Assembly (NCBI GenBank): GCA_002507205.1
Contig: DAZF01000053.1
Span: forward strand, 1 to 40,168
Source: Methanolobus sp. UBA32
GTDB taxonomy: Archaea; Halobacteriota; Methanosarcinia; Methanosarcinales; Methanosarcinaceae
DNA length: 40,168 nucleotides
Direction: 5' to 3'
Shown here: in pieces, positions 1 through 7,755 of the stretch
Layout: each line of letters opens with the position of its first letter
Position numbering within the stretch: position 1 is the stretch's first letter
Position numbers and translations under genes: made by a program
The notes under the pieces: model-generated
The model's database searches: none
Seen by the model: only the letters and a program-made list of their open reading frames with translations
What the model was told of the DNA's origin: nothing

Positions 1-767
1 GAACTGAATTTGCAGGCGGAGAGCCTTATATCATGCCATTGCTCCAGGAAAATGATTTCCTGCCTGATCTTGATGCGATTCCAAAGGACAAGCTTGAAAA
101 AGCAAAGATAATGTTCCTGAATTATCCGAACAACCCAACAGCAGCTACTGCTGACAAAAAGTTCTTTGAAGAGGTTGTACAGTTTGCCCGCGATAATGAT
201 ATCATTGTCATACATGACAACGCTTATTCAGAAATGACCTATGATAACTACAAGGCACCAAGTTTCTTAAGTGTCGACGGCGCAATGGATGTTGGAATTG
301 AGATATACTCACTTTCAAAGACCTATAACATGACAGGATGGAGAATTGCTTTTGCAGTTGGTAACAAGGAAATAATATCCGGTATCGGCAAGGTCAAATC
401 CAATGTGGACTCAGGGGCTTTCGACGCAATCCAGATGGCAGGCATCACAGCACTTTCCAGCTCACAGCAATGTGTTGCAGACATGAATAATATCTACCGG
501 GAAAGAAGGGATGCACTCCTGAAAGGACTCCATGAACTTGGACTTGATGTCAAGCCACCTAAAGCAACATTCTACGTATGGACACCGGTTCCTGATGGCT
601 ACGATTCTGTCGGATTTGCCAAACTGCTGCTTGAGACTGCAGGAATTGTTGCAACCCCAGGTGTTGGCTTTGGAACCTACGGCGAAGGTTACATCAGATT
701 TGCACTTACACGCCCTGTTGAAAGGATCAACGAGGCAGTAGAAAGGATGAGCAAGCTGAATATCTGA
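1..767 (+). CDS. dapL: LL-diaminopimelate aminotransferase, 3' part (5' end outside window)
   Basis: This PLP-dependent class I/II aminotransferase converts tetrahydrodipicolinate and glutamate to LL-diaminopimelate in the short DAP route to lysine used by many methanogens. The reading frame is open from base 3 and starts with residues [14 protein letters not shown], so the gene begins upstream and the first ATG inside the window is internal. Visible motifs are NYPNNPTAA (substrate/cofactor loop) and [12 protein letters not shown], which contains the Schiff-base lysine. The remaining ~255 residues match the C-terminal two thirds of a ~385-residue enzyme. It ends with TGA at 765-767. The cofactor fold is certain; the DapL assignment over a related aminotransferase rests on the FAGGEPY and MTGWR context. 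Confidence 0.88.
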   Translation, partial: TEFAGGEPYIMPLLQENDFLPDLDAIPKDKLEKAKIMFLNYPNNPTAATADKKFFEEVVQFARDNDIIVIHDNAYSEMTYDNYKAPSFLSVDGAMDVGIEIYSLSKTYNMTGWRIAFAVGNKEIISGIGKVKSNVDSGAFDAIQMAGITALSSSQQCVADMNNIYRERRDALLKGLHELGLDVKPPKATFYVWTPVPDGYDSVGFAKLLLETAGIVATPGVGFGTYGEGYIRFALTRPVERINEAVERMSKLNI

Positions 768-1023
768 TATTGCTTACCTTTTCTTCTATTTTTTACTATT
801 TTTAGTATTTTCTTTTTTAAATTCAAACCATTGGATGATATTGACATTATCGAAGATAACGTCTATTTGAGTTGGACAGGCCGGTTAAAGTATATAGACA
901 CATATAAAAGAACTACATAATATATATTAGTATAGTATTTATTATGTAGAAAATAAATATATGGCACAACTTCCTAAAGTAGCTACATTCCACCAATATA
1001 TATGAGCACACTTCTATGCAGAT
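768..1023. promoter_or_regulatory. Intergenic region with 10-bp inverted repeat and TATA box
   Basis: A T-rich stretch just after dapL (778-815) may end its transcript. A perfect inverted repeat, CTACATAATA at 913-922 and TATTATGTAG at 940-949 with a 17-nt AT-rich spacer, lies upstream of the next gene. A TATA-like box (995-1004) is centred about 25 nt before the ATG at 1024, so that gene may be leaderless. The inverted repeat could be an operator or a hairpin; the sequence alone does not decide. Confidence 0.4.
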
Positions 1024-1419
1024 ATGCTCTCCAAGAATATCAATACAGAATGGTTTCGTACAGAAGAGATATCAGAATTCCTGCATGATGCGAGATATAT
1101 AATTCTGCTTTACATAATAGGGGATTTCATGACAACTTTCCATGCACTAAGCAATGGATACGGATTTGAGGAAAATGGTTTGCTTTCGGGCATAATGGCA
1201 GACAATGGGATCTGGTCATTGCTACTCATTAAAACATTAATCTTACTTATGATCTACTGGAATTACAGATCAATAAGAACATCGATGCATTCCTATGCGA
1301 AGAAATTGTGGGACTTTTCCAGAACAGGGATAAGTCTTTTCGGGCTGATACTTGTAATCAATAACCTGATAGTAATATTTGTAAGATTAAGCCTGTTCGA
1401 GTACCTGGGCCTCTCCTGA
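1024..1419 (+). CDS. Small multipass membrane protein, DUF5658-like
   Basis: This 131-residue protein has about three hydrophobic segments. It carries a pattern reminiscent of the DUF5658 family: an acidic residue in the first membrane helix (IGDFMTTFHAL), a following EENG segment and a lysine in the next helix. No function is established from sequence. Its last 33 bp overlap, tail to tail, the 3' end of the minus-strand AbrB-PhoU gene. A second four-helix protein with a similar layout (15396-15830) overlaps the end of the other PhoU gene, which hints at a recurring partnership. A TATA box ~25 nt before the ATG suggests a leaderless mRNA. The gene is likely real; the family call is tentative. 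Confidence 0.6.
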   Translation: MLSKNINTEWFRTEEISEFLHDARYIILLYIIGDFMTTFHALSNGYGFEENGLLSGIMADNGIWSLLLIKTLILLMIYWNYRSIRTSMHSYAKKLWDFSRTGISLFGLILVINNLIVIFVRLSLFEYLGLS

Positions 1420-2418
1420 AAGAGACTCTTTTACATCGGTTGCTTTCATGTTTATTACCATTTCAGCAATATCTGCACTGTATTCAGCGATACGGTGGAA
1501 GCTTTCAATTATTTTTCTTCTTCTTTCACCGGAAAGAGAGTAAGGTTCACCGGAAACTTCAGACTTCTGGCGGATCTTATTTCCAATTGCAGAGATCATT
1601 CGGGATGTCCTTATTACATTATTTGCAAGGTCGGTATTGATTTCCAGTACGCATATGAAGGAATCCTGAAATAGCTTCTGGGAAAGCAATCCCATCTCAA
1701 CGATATCACCGTTCTCTTCGCTGTTACCATCCATCTGAATCACAGTATGCGCAATTCCCTGAACATGGTCACCTATGCGTTCCATCAATTTAATTATCAA
1801 ACGGTATCCAAGACAATCTTTGGAGTTCTTTATACCTATTTTCCGGGCAAGGTTTGAATCGTCAAGAGCTGCTTTTATCTGCCTGACGCTTAATAGATAG
1901 AATTTGTCAACATCATTATCCCTCTGGGCGATATCTCTGGCAAGTTCAACATCAGCTTCCCTCAAAGCAACAATCGAATCTTCCATCATGGACAAAATAA
2001 TACGGAACATGCTTTGCAGGGATTTTTCCAGGGTTATATCCTGGAAATTCAGAAGATTTTGAAGTACTACTTCTGTCCTGGATTCTTCAACTATCTCAAT
2101 TCCGATGAGACGTTTTCTTGCGGCATCTTTGAGATATTTACGCTCAGCTGCCGTAAAACCTCCAGGAGAAACAACACGGATGATATCATATCCAACAAGA
2201 TAATTCGCAACAAGGAACCTGAAATTCTCTTCCTGATCATCGGAAGTGGTCATCTCAACCATTGAACGAAGAGTCAGTTTCTTGTTACCTGAATCAGGAG
2301 TTATAGAAAGCGAACGGTCAGGTTTTATGTTTAAGAGGACAGTATCTCCTGCACCAAGCCCACCTTCCCTTACCCACTCAATTGGAAGGGAAACTATGTA
2401 TGTCGAACCGCCTGTCAA
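1387..2418 (-). CDS. AbrB-PhoU phosphate regulator, unusual start
   Basis: The N-terminal ~45 residues form an AbrB/SpoVT-like swapped-hairpin domain (TGGSTYIVSLPIEWV). The remainder is a PhoU-like all-helical region with two three-helix units rich in E/D pairs (for example MERIGDHVQGIAH). PhoU proteins bind metals and modulate Pst transport and phosphate signalling; the AbrB fusion suggests DNA binding as well. The only standard start is TTG at 2418, but it falls inside the conserved stretch RKIQLTGGSTY. The frame remains open upstream without ATG, GTG or TTG until a TGA. Alignment with the paralogue at 15784-16746 (MDTRKVQITGKSTY) points to a start about eight codons earlier, near an ATA codon at 2442-2440. 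It lies 49 bp downstream of the pilin-like gene on the same strand. Confidence 0.85.
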   Translation of the reverse strand: MTGGSTYIVSLPIEWVREGGLGAGDTVLLNIKPDRSLSITPDSGNKKLTLRSMVEMTTSDDQEENFRFLVANYLVGYDIIRVVSPGGFTAAERKYLKDAARKRLIGIEIVEESRTEVVLQNLLNFQDITLEKSLQSMFRIILSMMEDSIVALREADVELARDIAQRDNDVDKFYLLSVRQIKAALDDSNLARKIGIKNSKDCLGYRLIIKLMERIGDHVQGIAHTVIQMDGNSEENGDIVEMGLLSQKLFQDSFICVLEINTDLANNVIRTSRMISAIGNKIRQKSEVSGEPYSLSGERRRKIIESFHRIAEYSADIAEMVINMKATDVKESLSGEAQVLEQA

Positions 2419-2467
2419 CTGGATCTTTCTTTTATGAGATATGTATATCCATCCTTTATTTTGTGAT

Positions 2468-3604
2468 CTAAAGAATTGTCAGATTACCTGAAACCTGACT
2501 GAGCCGAGAGGTCATGCCGTCATCGTCGGTTAGCTCGAGGTCGATTGTAACGTTCTGATCAAGGTATGGGTCAATGTTCATAGGCCTGACAACCATTCCC
2601 GGAAGATTGTAGTTATATAATATTACTGTCCCATTACCCGAATCTTTCCACACAGCCCAGTTATAGCTGGTAATGAAACCATCGGCATCTGTTGAATCAG
2701 ACGCATCGAGTATAAGGTAACTATGTGGGGTCTGGGTCCCGTTGCCGTCCTGCAGATATTCCACCTTAAACTGCACTTCAGCCACTGGCATAGGAGGAGT
2801 GAAAAGTTCCTTGAATACGTTGATATAGGAGGTTATTATTTCGACTTTCAGAGCTTCGTTCTCATATGGAGCCATCCCTGCATAGGAAGTGAAGTCGATC
2901 GTATATGAGATATTGTAATCAGTAGTATTGGTAAGGTTACCACCAAAGTCTGAACCAAAGAAAGTTATCTGTCGTTCATCGTCGTCGATTGAGAAATTAC
3001 CGGTCTCGATGCATTCGGTTCCATTGGACAGGTAATTCACATGGTACTCATAAGGAACTTCACCATAGGCAGGCCATGGATGTTTTTCCAGTGAATATGT
3101 AAAATCAATGCTGTTATTGGTCCATGCAGAAGTACCTATGGTTTCTGTACCCTCTACCATAATATCCGAAAAATTAAGGTGAATGGTTTTGCTTTTTGTT
3201 GCAGGAATCTTTAGCCTGCGATTTGCACTATAAACTGCAGGGTAGTCCCTGTAAGTATCAAACACATCTGAACTTTCATATGCCTTAAAGTGAAGGAAAT
3301 ATCCGCCATTCACACTTATTGAAGAAATGTAGGAATCTTCTATATTGAGATTGAGTATTTTGAGGTCAATGGATTCCAATCTGGAACCATCACCTATTGG
3401 CATGATAGAAACTATTTTTAGATTTTCGTTCTCAACAGATGTTTTATGGCTTTCAAGATCCATAGCCTGTTTCTGGGCAGTAGATATCATGAAAGCAACA
3501 CTTGAAGCTGCGATTATCGTAATAAGTATCAGAAGTAACGTGCCAAATATAACAGTAACTCCACGGGTGTCCCGTAAAAATGCTTTCATATCGTTGCCAA
3601 CCAT
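2468..3604 (-). CDS. Large pilin/archaellin-like protein with C-terminal PKD-like domain
   Basis: This 378-residue protein starts with an archaeal type IV pilin leader. A short basic stretch (MKAFLRDTRG) ends in a class III cleavage motif, RG before VTVIF at residue ~15, and is followed by a ~22-residue hydrophobic helix. Such leaders are cut by PibD/FlaK-type peptidase and the helix packs in pilus cores. The middle is beta-rich with many N-glycosylation sequons. The last ~100 residues (DASDSTDADGFITSYNW and beyond) resemble a PKD/Ig-like fold, so a tip or adhesive pilin is plausible. A TATA box at 3630-3637 is ~28 nt before the ATG. A second in-frame ATG lies at 3589. It probably supplies a subunit for the assembly machinery at 5480-9816, and the AbrB-PhoU gene follows it. 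Confidence 0.75.
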   Translation of the reverse strand: MVGNDMKAFLRDTRGVTVIFGTLLLILITIIAASSVAFMISTAQKQAMDLESHKTSVENENLKIVSIMPIGDGSRLESIDLKILNLNIEDSYISSISVNGGYFLHFKAYESSDVFDTYRDYPAVYSANRRLKIPATKSKTIHLNFSDIMVEGTETIGTSAWTNNSIDFTYSLEKHPWPAYGEVPYEYHVNYLSNGTECIETGNFSIDDDERQITFFGSDFGGNLTNTTDYNISYTIDFTSYAGMAPYENEALKVEIITSYINVFKELFTPPMPVAEVQFKVEYLQDGNGTQTPHSYLILDASDSTDADGFITSYNWAVWKDSGNGTVILYNYNLPGMVVRPMNIDPYLDQNVTIDLELTDDDGMTSRLSQVSGNLTIL

Positions 3605-3709
3605 CTAGGATGAGAAGGCCCATTACAGATTATATACTTTGTTTCTATAATATATATAGCTCCCAATAAACTATTTATTTAGAGGAAATATTCCAAAACC
3701 ATTTAAGCA
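3605..3709. promoter_or_regulatory. Divergent promoter between pilin-like and ArlH-like genes
   Basis: This region holds two AT boxes. A TATATAC-type box at 3631-3637 is placed for the minus-strand pilin gene. CTATAATATATATAG at 3645-3659 is placed for the plus-strand ATPase gene. The second differs by one base, read on the other strand, from CTATATATAATATAG at 5265-5279 upstream of the 55-residue gene, so it could also be a shared operator. With motifs this AT-rich, coincidence is possible. Confidence 0.45.
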
Positions 3710-4405
3710 ATGATTACTTTTAGGGTTTTGATGGTGCTTACTAGCTTCGGTTTGAAAAACGTACCTGCCAATGTGGTACTGTTAATAGAGGAAGATATAG
3801 GAGATGTAAAGAGTGTATTCTTCCGCAAGATAAGCTCCGATGCATTAACGCTCGGAAAAAAAGTACATTATATATCAACAAGAAGTTCCGGAAAGGATAT
3901 TACGACAGAGCTGAATGATTCCGGCGTTCGGAACCTGTCAGAGAACTTTACCATCATAGGTAATTTTTCAGATCCGGTTGCCCTGCTTGATATGTGTTAC
4001 AGAAGACATAAACTGTGCAACAGGCTTTACGGAGAAAATGCAGGTCCGTTACACAATATAATCGATGCAGATGTTTGCATCATTGATATGTTCTCCTCAC
4101 TTTTCATCCACGAGGAAATAGAGGTCGTTTCCGAGGCAATCGAATCACTTATCAATATCAGCAGGGAAGCAAATATCACATTCCTGCTTTCAGCAGATAT
4201 GGGAATACTTCCCGAGAGAGCTGAGAAGATTATCCGCTCCATGGTTGACGGCGTTATCCAGTTCAGGACAGAGTACATGGGCGGTAAGATAAACAGGTAC
4301 ATTAACATACCTAAAATGAAAGGCAGCCTTCCCCTGAATAAAATGATAGCCTACAATGTCACCAGCCAGGGAATCACCATGGATACAAGGGAGAGGGTTG
4401 GTTAA
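3710..4405 (+). CDS. ArlH/RAD55-like RecA-fold ATPase with degenerate Walker A
   Basis: This 231-residue protein has the layout of ArlH (FlaH) and KaiC-like single-domain ATPases. The segment LLIEEDIGDVKS (residues 24-35) aligns with the ArlH loop LLIEGDxGxGKS, but the first and last glycines are E28 and V33; K34 and S35 are kept. A hydrophobic strand ending in Asp (DVCIIDMFSSLF) is the Walker B, and LLSADMG is a plausible sensor strand. ArlH regulates the archaellum motor through ArlI/ArlJ. Here the gene diverges from a pilin-like gene and lies near a TadA/B/C set, so it may regulate that machine. Loss of the glycines suggests weak or absent ATP turnover. An alternative start is ATG 3731, which has AGGG just upstream. 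Confidence 0.68.
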   Translation: MITFRVLMVLTSFGLKNVPANVVLLIEEDIGDVKSVFFRKISSDALTLGKKVHYISTRSSGKDITTELNDSGVRNLSENFTIIGNFSDPVALLDMCYRRHKLCNRLYGENAGPLHNIIDADVCIIDMFSSLFIHEEIEVVSEAIESLINISREANITFLLSADMGILPERAEKIIRSMVDGVIQFRTEYMGGKINRYINIPKMKGSLPLNKMIAYNVTSQGITMDTRERVG

Positions 4406-4430
4406 TATTCCATGGAGAATTCTACCGGGT

Positions 4431-4910
4431 CTATGATTGCATACCTTGCTTTTCTTCCGCATCATTGTATTTTATGAATGAGAGAGGTTTTAAACCATCC
4501 GTTGGATGGTAATTGATAGAGATGAACCTCATTATACTCAATACTAACAACAACGCAGAAAAGACCAGCAAAACATCAGTCTTAAAATTATTACTGTATA
4601 CCAGCACAGTGATCTCACGCATGATCGTCAGAATAGTAGCATCAGTCACGTAGGTAAGCCTTATTCTCTCATGAACACGATAATCAGCGAAGGTCTTGAA
4701 GAGGTCAATGAGAACAAAGATCGTCAGAATACCGTATACTACCTGACTCAGATCACCTGTTTTCAACAATACATACCATATAGTCCGGAAAATATTGAAC
4801 GTTTCTATGATTATTGCCAGCAAGAGTATGTAAAGTACTGTAACCGTCACTGCGTAAATTACTTTTTTGTATATTTTATCATGTAATTGCATTTCGATTC
4901 TCCATAGCAA
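4431..4910 (-). CDS. PsiE-like phosphate-starvation membrane protein
   Basis: This 159-residue protein has four predicted membrane helices. The acidic and basic residues within and between helices are typical of the PsiE family (phosphate-starvation-inducible E): IIIETFNIFR in helix 1, LIDLFKTFADYRVHERIRLTYVTDA between helices 2 and 3, and MREITVLVY after. PsiE has no defined biochemical role, but in bacteria it is induced under phosphate limitation. Its position between the ArlH-like gene and the pst-pilus operon fits a phosphate regulon. An internal ATG at 4892 (MQLHDKIY) is an alternative start. The minus-strand stop lies 25 bp from the end of the convergent ArlH-like gene. Confidence 0.65.
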   Translation of the reverse strand: MLWRIEMQLHDKIYKKVIYAVTVTVLYILLLAIIIETFNIFRTIWYVLLKTGDLSQVVYGILTIFVLIDLFKTFADYRVHERIRLTYVTDATILTIMREITVLVYSNNFKTDVLLVFSALLLVLSIMRFISINYHPTDGLKPLSFIKYNDAEEKQGMQS

Positions 4911-5009
4911 CCAGAATACAGTGTAAAAATGATTCTACTTTTTCAAACAGCAATTACAATCAACATCCAGGTGAAGTTGGAAAATCAGTTAACCTGAATA
5001 TTGAGGATC

Positions 5010-5177
5010 TCATTCCATTATTCCTTCGATCTTAGCACCATCATAATTGCAGCGGGTGTTGATCACTCCCTGAAGGATGGGCTTATACTCTGCATCATCA
5101 TCATCATCGTTTTGAACTTTGACGGAAGCGCCATACTCAGAACCATTTGTTTTTATCCATGTTTTTACTGATTTCAT
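5010..5177 (-). CDS. 55-residue acidic protein of unknown function
   Basis: This short frame encodes 55 residues: MKSVKTWIKTNGSEYGAS, then a run of five aspartates (NDDDDDAE), and it ends in KIEGIME. A textbook ribosome-binding site (GGAGG, minus strand, bases 5185-5189) sits seven nt before the ATG, and a TATA-like box (about 5219-5230) lies further upstream, so the gene is likely real despite its size. One cysteine (TRCNYDG) is present; there is no signal peptide and no membrane segment. I do not recognise a family. It lies between the PsiE-like gene and the end of the pst-pilus operon but is separated from the operon by ~300 bp with its own promoter. Confidence 0.6.
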   Translation of the reverse strand: MKSVKTWIKTNGSEYGASVKVQNDDDDDAEYKPILQGVINTRCNYDGAKIEGIME

Positions 5178-5479
5178 GTTATTTCCTCCACATGTGAGTG
5201 ATATTTATTACTCGTGGAATATTATATAGGATTTACACCAATATTTTAGTAGAACTATGATTGCCTATATATAATATAGAAAAATAAAATTCATTGAAGA
5301 CATGATCGGATAGAACTCCCCAATACCCAGCTAGTAAAACAAGTTAACGATGCGTTTAAGCAGCCTTCTAATCATCGGGAATAACTGAATTTTTGCCAGC
5401 TGATATTAATCGTTTTTCTACAGAGCCATAGTTTCACAGGGCTTTTTATTTTTTGAATACAAAGCTGGAAGAGGTAGGA
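5178..5479 (-). promoter_or_regulatory. Promoter of the 55-residue gene and pst-pilus operon 3' end
   Basis: The GGAGG site is at 5185-5189 and a TATA-like box at about 5219-5230 for the 55-residue gene. CTATATATAATATAG at 5265-5279 nearly matches a sequence in the pilin/ArlH-like divergent promoter. I see no strong stem plus T-tract terminator after the last operon gene and no further gene. Confidence 0.4.
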
Positions 5480-6841
5480 TTATTCACCCTCTCCATAAAC
5501 TATTATCGTTGCTGTACCTTTTGATTCACCTGCCGTTGCGGTGACAATGTATGTCCCGGCATCTGAGCCCGGAATCGGCGTCACTGCTACCGTACCATCT
5601 TCTTCGGTCATGGAACTTGTTATCACCCCGGTTGGCGATATTGTCATCTTGACAAACGTACCTGCAACAGGATTCCCATCCATGTCAGTCACATTGAATA
5701 CGATAGGTTGCTGCAATGGAATCCCGCCAAACGTCAGTTCCTGTCCATTACCGGAAACTACATTGAGCATGTAAGAATCCCCTACACCTGCAGGTAACAG
5801 GAGAGTTACACAGGCTATATAACTCAGGATTATCAGTATTGCCGAATGCTTGAACCCATGCTTTATCTCGCCCTCTGTGATCTGTCCGACTATCAGACCA
5901 CCGAACAGGGCGTTCAGTATGATCATATGGAAAAAACCACGTTCGAAATTGATATCCGAAAGACCTGCTCCACCGAGCATCTCCATGCCCACACCCTGAA
6001 TTAAAGGAAGCAGGGATGTGGAAAGGATGTACGTTAGCATTACAATGATACCCTGGGCAAGGTAGAAAATTACAATGTACTGCTTGAGGTTTGCCTCTTT
6101 TTCCTTCTGGATGTTTATTACTGCCCTCATATCTTCCGAAGTACGGAACAACAGGTCAGCAACATTACCTCCGGTATAGGCAGCCTGTACCACCACATCG
6201 ATATATCTGGCAACAAGACGGCTTTTCATTGATCTTGACATCTTATGCATGGATTCATCAAACGATTTACCCAGAACCATTGAAGAAGCTGCATCCTGTG
6301 CATTGCTGCTTATCACACCAAGGTTTGTCTTTGAGAGATTTATAAATCCCTTCACAGGATCAATACCACCCCTCATCAGTTCAGACAGCTTGTAAAGGAA
6401 CTCACTGAAAGCCAGTTCCCTCTTTTGCAGAAGTCTTTTTTGAAGGAAAGAATCAATGGAATATGGGATCAGTGCCACCAGTATGGCAAAGATCATTATG
6501 TGATCCAGATCGTCCTTGGCCTTGTCTTCTTCGGGCTCCGGTTCGACCTCCTCCTCTTCAACTGCTACGACTTCACCTCTTTCTGCTGCCTCCGAAGCTT
6601 CCATCTCAGCCACAAGAGCTTCGTATGCAGCCTGTTTTGCAGCGGTTTCATCATTAACAGGAGCACTGCCCTGTGCATCATCCGTTACAAAAGAATGCCC
6701 GGTAAGGACCGCCATTAATACAATCATCAAAGCAGCAAATATTGGAATACCAAGGCTAAGATACTCACGCTTGATATCATAGCGTATTGTCAACATCTGT
6801 ACGTAGCGTTGCATCGTCAGACGATATTTTTCAATATTCAT
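5480..6841 (-). CDS. TadC/ArlJ-like pilus platform protein with C-terminal Ig-like domain
   Basis: This T2SF-type inner-membrane platform protein (~453 residues) is the last gene of the pst-pilus operon. In order it has a membrane helix near residues 30-50, an unusual acidic linker (VEEEEVEPEPEED), a second helix, the cytoplasmic T2SF bundle (SELMRGGIDPVKGF through TSEDMRAVINIQKEKE), and about three more helices. It ends with a ~100-residue beta-rich tail (NVTDMDGNPVAGTFVKM through TYIVTATAGE) that looks like a bacterial Ig-like (Big-1) fold and would face outside. The start at 6841 is chosen because AAGGAG (6848-6853) precedes it and it overlaps the upstream stop as ATGA; an in-frame ATG at 6868 lacks this. 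It partners with the TadB-like protein and the ATPase. Confidence 0.82.
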   Translation of the reverse strand: MNIEKYRLTMQRYVQMLTIRYDIKREYLSLGIPIFAALMIVLMAVLTGHSFVTDDAQGSAPVNDETAAKQAAYEALVAEMEASEAAERGEVVAVEEEEVEPEPEEDKAKDDLDHIMIFAILVALIPYSIDSFLQKRLLQKRELAFSEFLYKLSELMRGGIDPVKGFINLSKTNLGVISSNAQDAASSMVLGKSFDESMHKMSRSMKSRLVARYIDVVVQAAYTGGNVADLLFRTSEDMRAVINIQKEKEANLKQYIVIFYLAQGIIVMLTYILSTSLLPLIQGVGMEMLGGAGLSDINFERGFFHMIILNALFGGLIVGQITEGEIKHGFKHSAILIILSYIACVTLLLPAGVGDSYMLNVVSGNGQELTFGGIPLQQPIVFNVTDMDGNPVAGTFVKMTISPTGVITSSMTEEDGTVAVTPIPGSDAGTYIVTATAGESKGTATIIVYGEGE

Positions 6842-7755
6842 AGAGTACTCCTTGAATATTTCATCCACAATAGAAGGAGGAAAATAATGTTAATGAACGG
6901 CAGCATGAAGTAGACGAAGAACTGGAACATCTGTTTAGCTGTGAATGGTCCCAGGTCAATACCAAGTGCGCTTGTAACCACAATCATCAGTACTACAAGT
7001 ACAACACTCATGACAACTCCACTGAGATAGCCTTCCCCATACACACCCAGAGATTCTACAAACTCCTGCTGCATCTGCCGTCTCATGTCCATGAGTTCCC
7101 TGGATTTCATCTCAAGATAGGTACGCAGACCACCACCGGATTGCATGGAATTTGCAAGGTCTATACATATGGTCCTGAGCGATTCTGAGGACGTATTGCG
7201 TATAAGGTGGTTCATGGCGCTGATACCGTCCTCACCCAGAACATCCACACGGTACATTACCTTACCAAATTCGGTTGAAACATCACCATAATCCTCTATG
7301 GCAACTTTTCTGATAACATCCATTGGGGAGGAACCCGAGCTTGCAAGGATGGTCATATACCCCAATACAAAGGGCAGTTCATGCTCAATATTCATGTCCT
7401 TGCTGGAAATCTTGTTGTAGAGAATGAAAGGGAAGCCGCTGACTGTCAGGACGAAAGTGAGAAACGTCAGGACAGAGATATATACAAGAGGTGACGAGGA
7501 ATTCCTGAAAAAAATAATGGAGAATATGAAGACTATGATAGAAGCCAGTGCTGCTGTTACCAGTGCAAGGGACACAAACATCCCCGGAGTCAGTACCATG
7601 TCTGCCTGATAAAGTGACTTTGAAATATCATCCTGCGGTTTTTTGTCTATATATTTACCTAATACATAGCAAAACATCTTGTATTTTTCTATATACTTGT
7701 TAGTACCCCCATCATTGAAAGCCTGATGGACATCGATATCCCGGGTCTTGACCAT
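6838..7755 (-). CDS. TadB-like pilus platform protein (T2SF domain)
   Basis: This 305-residue membrane protein has a T2SF domain. The N-terminal cytoplasmic part is followed by two helices (about residues 60-115), the helical domain (MNIEHELPFVLGYMTILASSG, then SMQSGGGLRTYLEMKSREL), and two C-terminal helices. In type IV pilus and Tad systems paired T2SF proteins anchor the assembly ATPase at the membrane. The ATG at 7755 follows the ATPase TAA (7758-7756) with no gap, and its TGA overlaps the TadC-like ATG, so the three proteins are translated in series. No odd features were seen. Confidence 0.82.
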   Translation of the reverse strand: MVKTRDIDVHQAFNDGGTNKYIEKYKMFCYVLGKYIDKKPQDDISKSLYQADMVLTPGMFVSLALVTAALASIIVFIFSIIFFRNSSSPLVYISVLTFLTFVLTVSGFPFILYNKISSKDMNIEHELPFVLGYMTILASSGSSPMDVIRKVAIEDYGDVSTEFGKVMYRVDVLGEDGISAMNHLIRNTSSESLRTICIDLANSMQSGGGLRTYLEMKSRELMDMRRQMQQEFVESLGVYGEGYLSGVVMSVVLVVLMIVVTSALGIDLGPFTAKQMFQFFVYFMLPFINIIFLLLLWMKYSRSTL

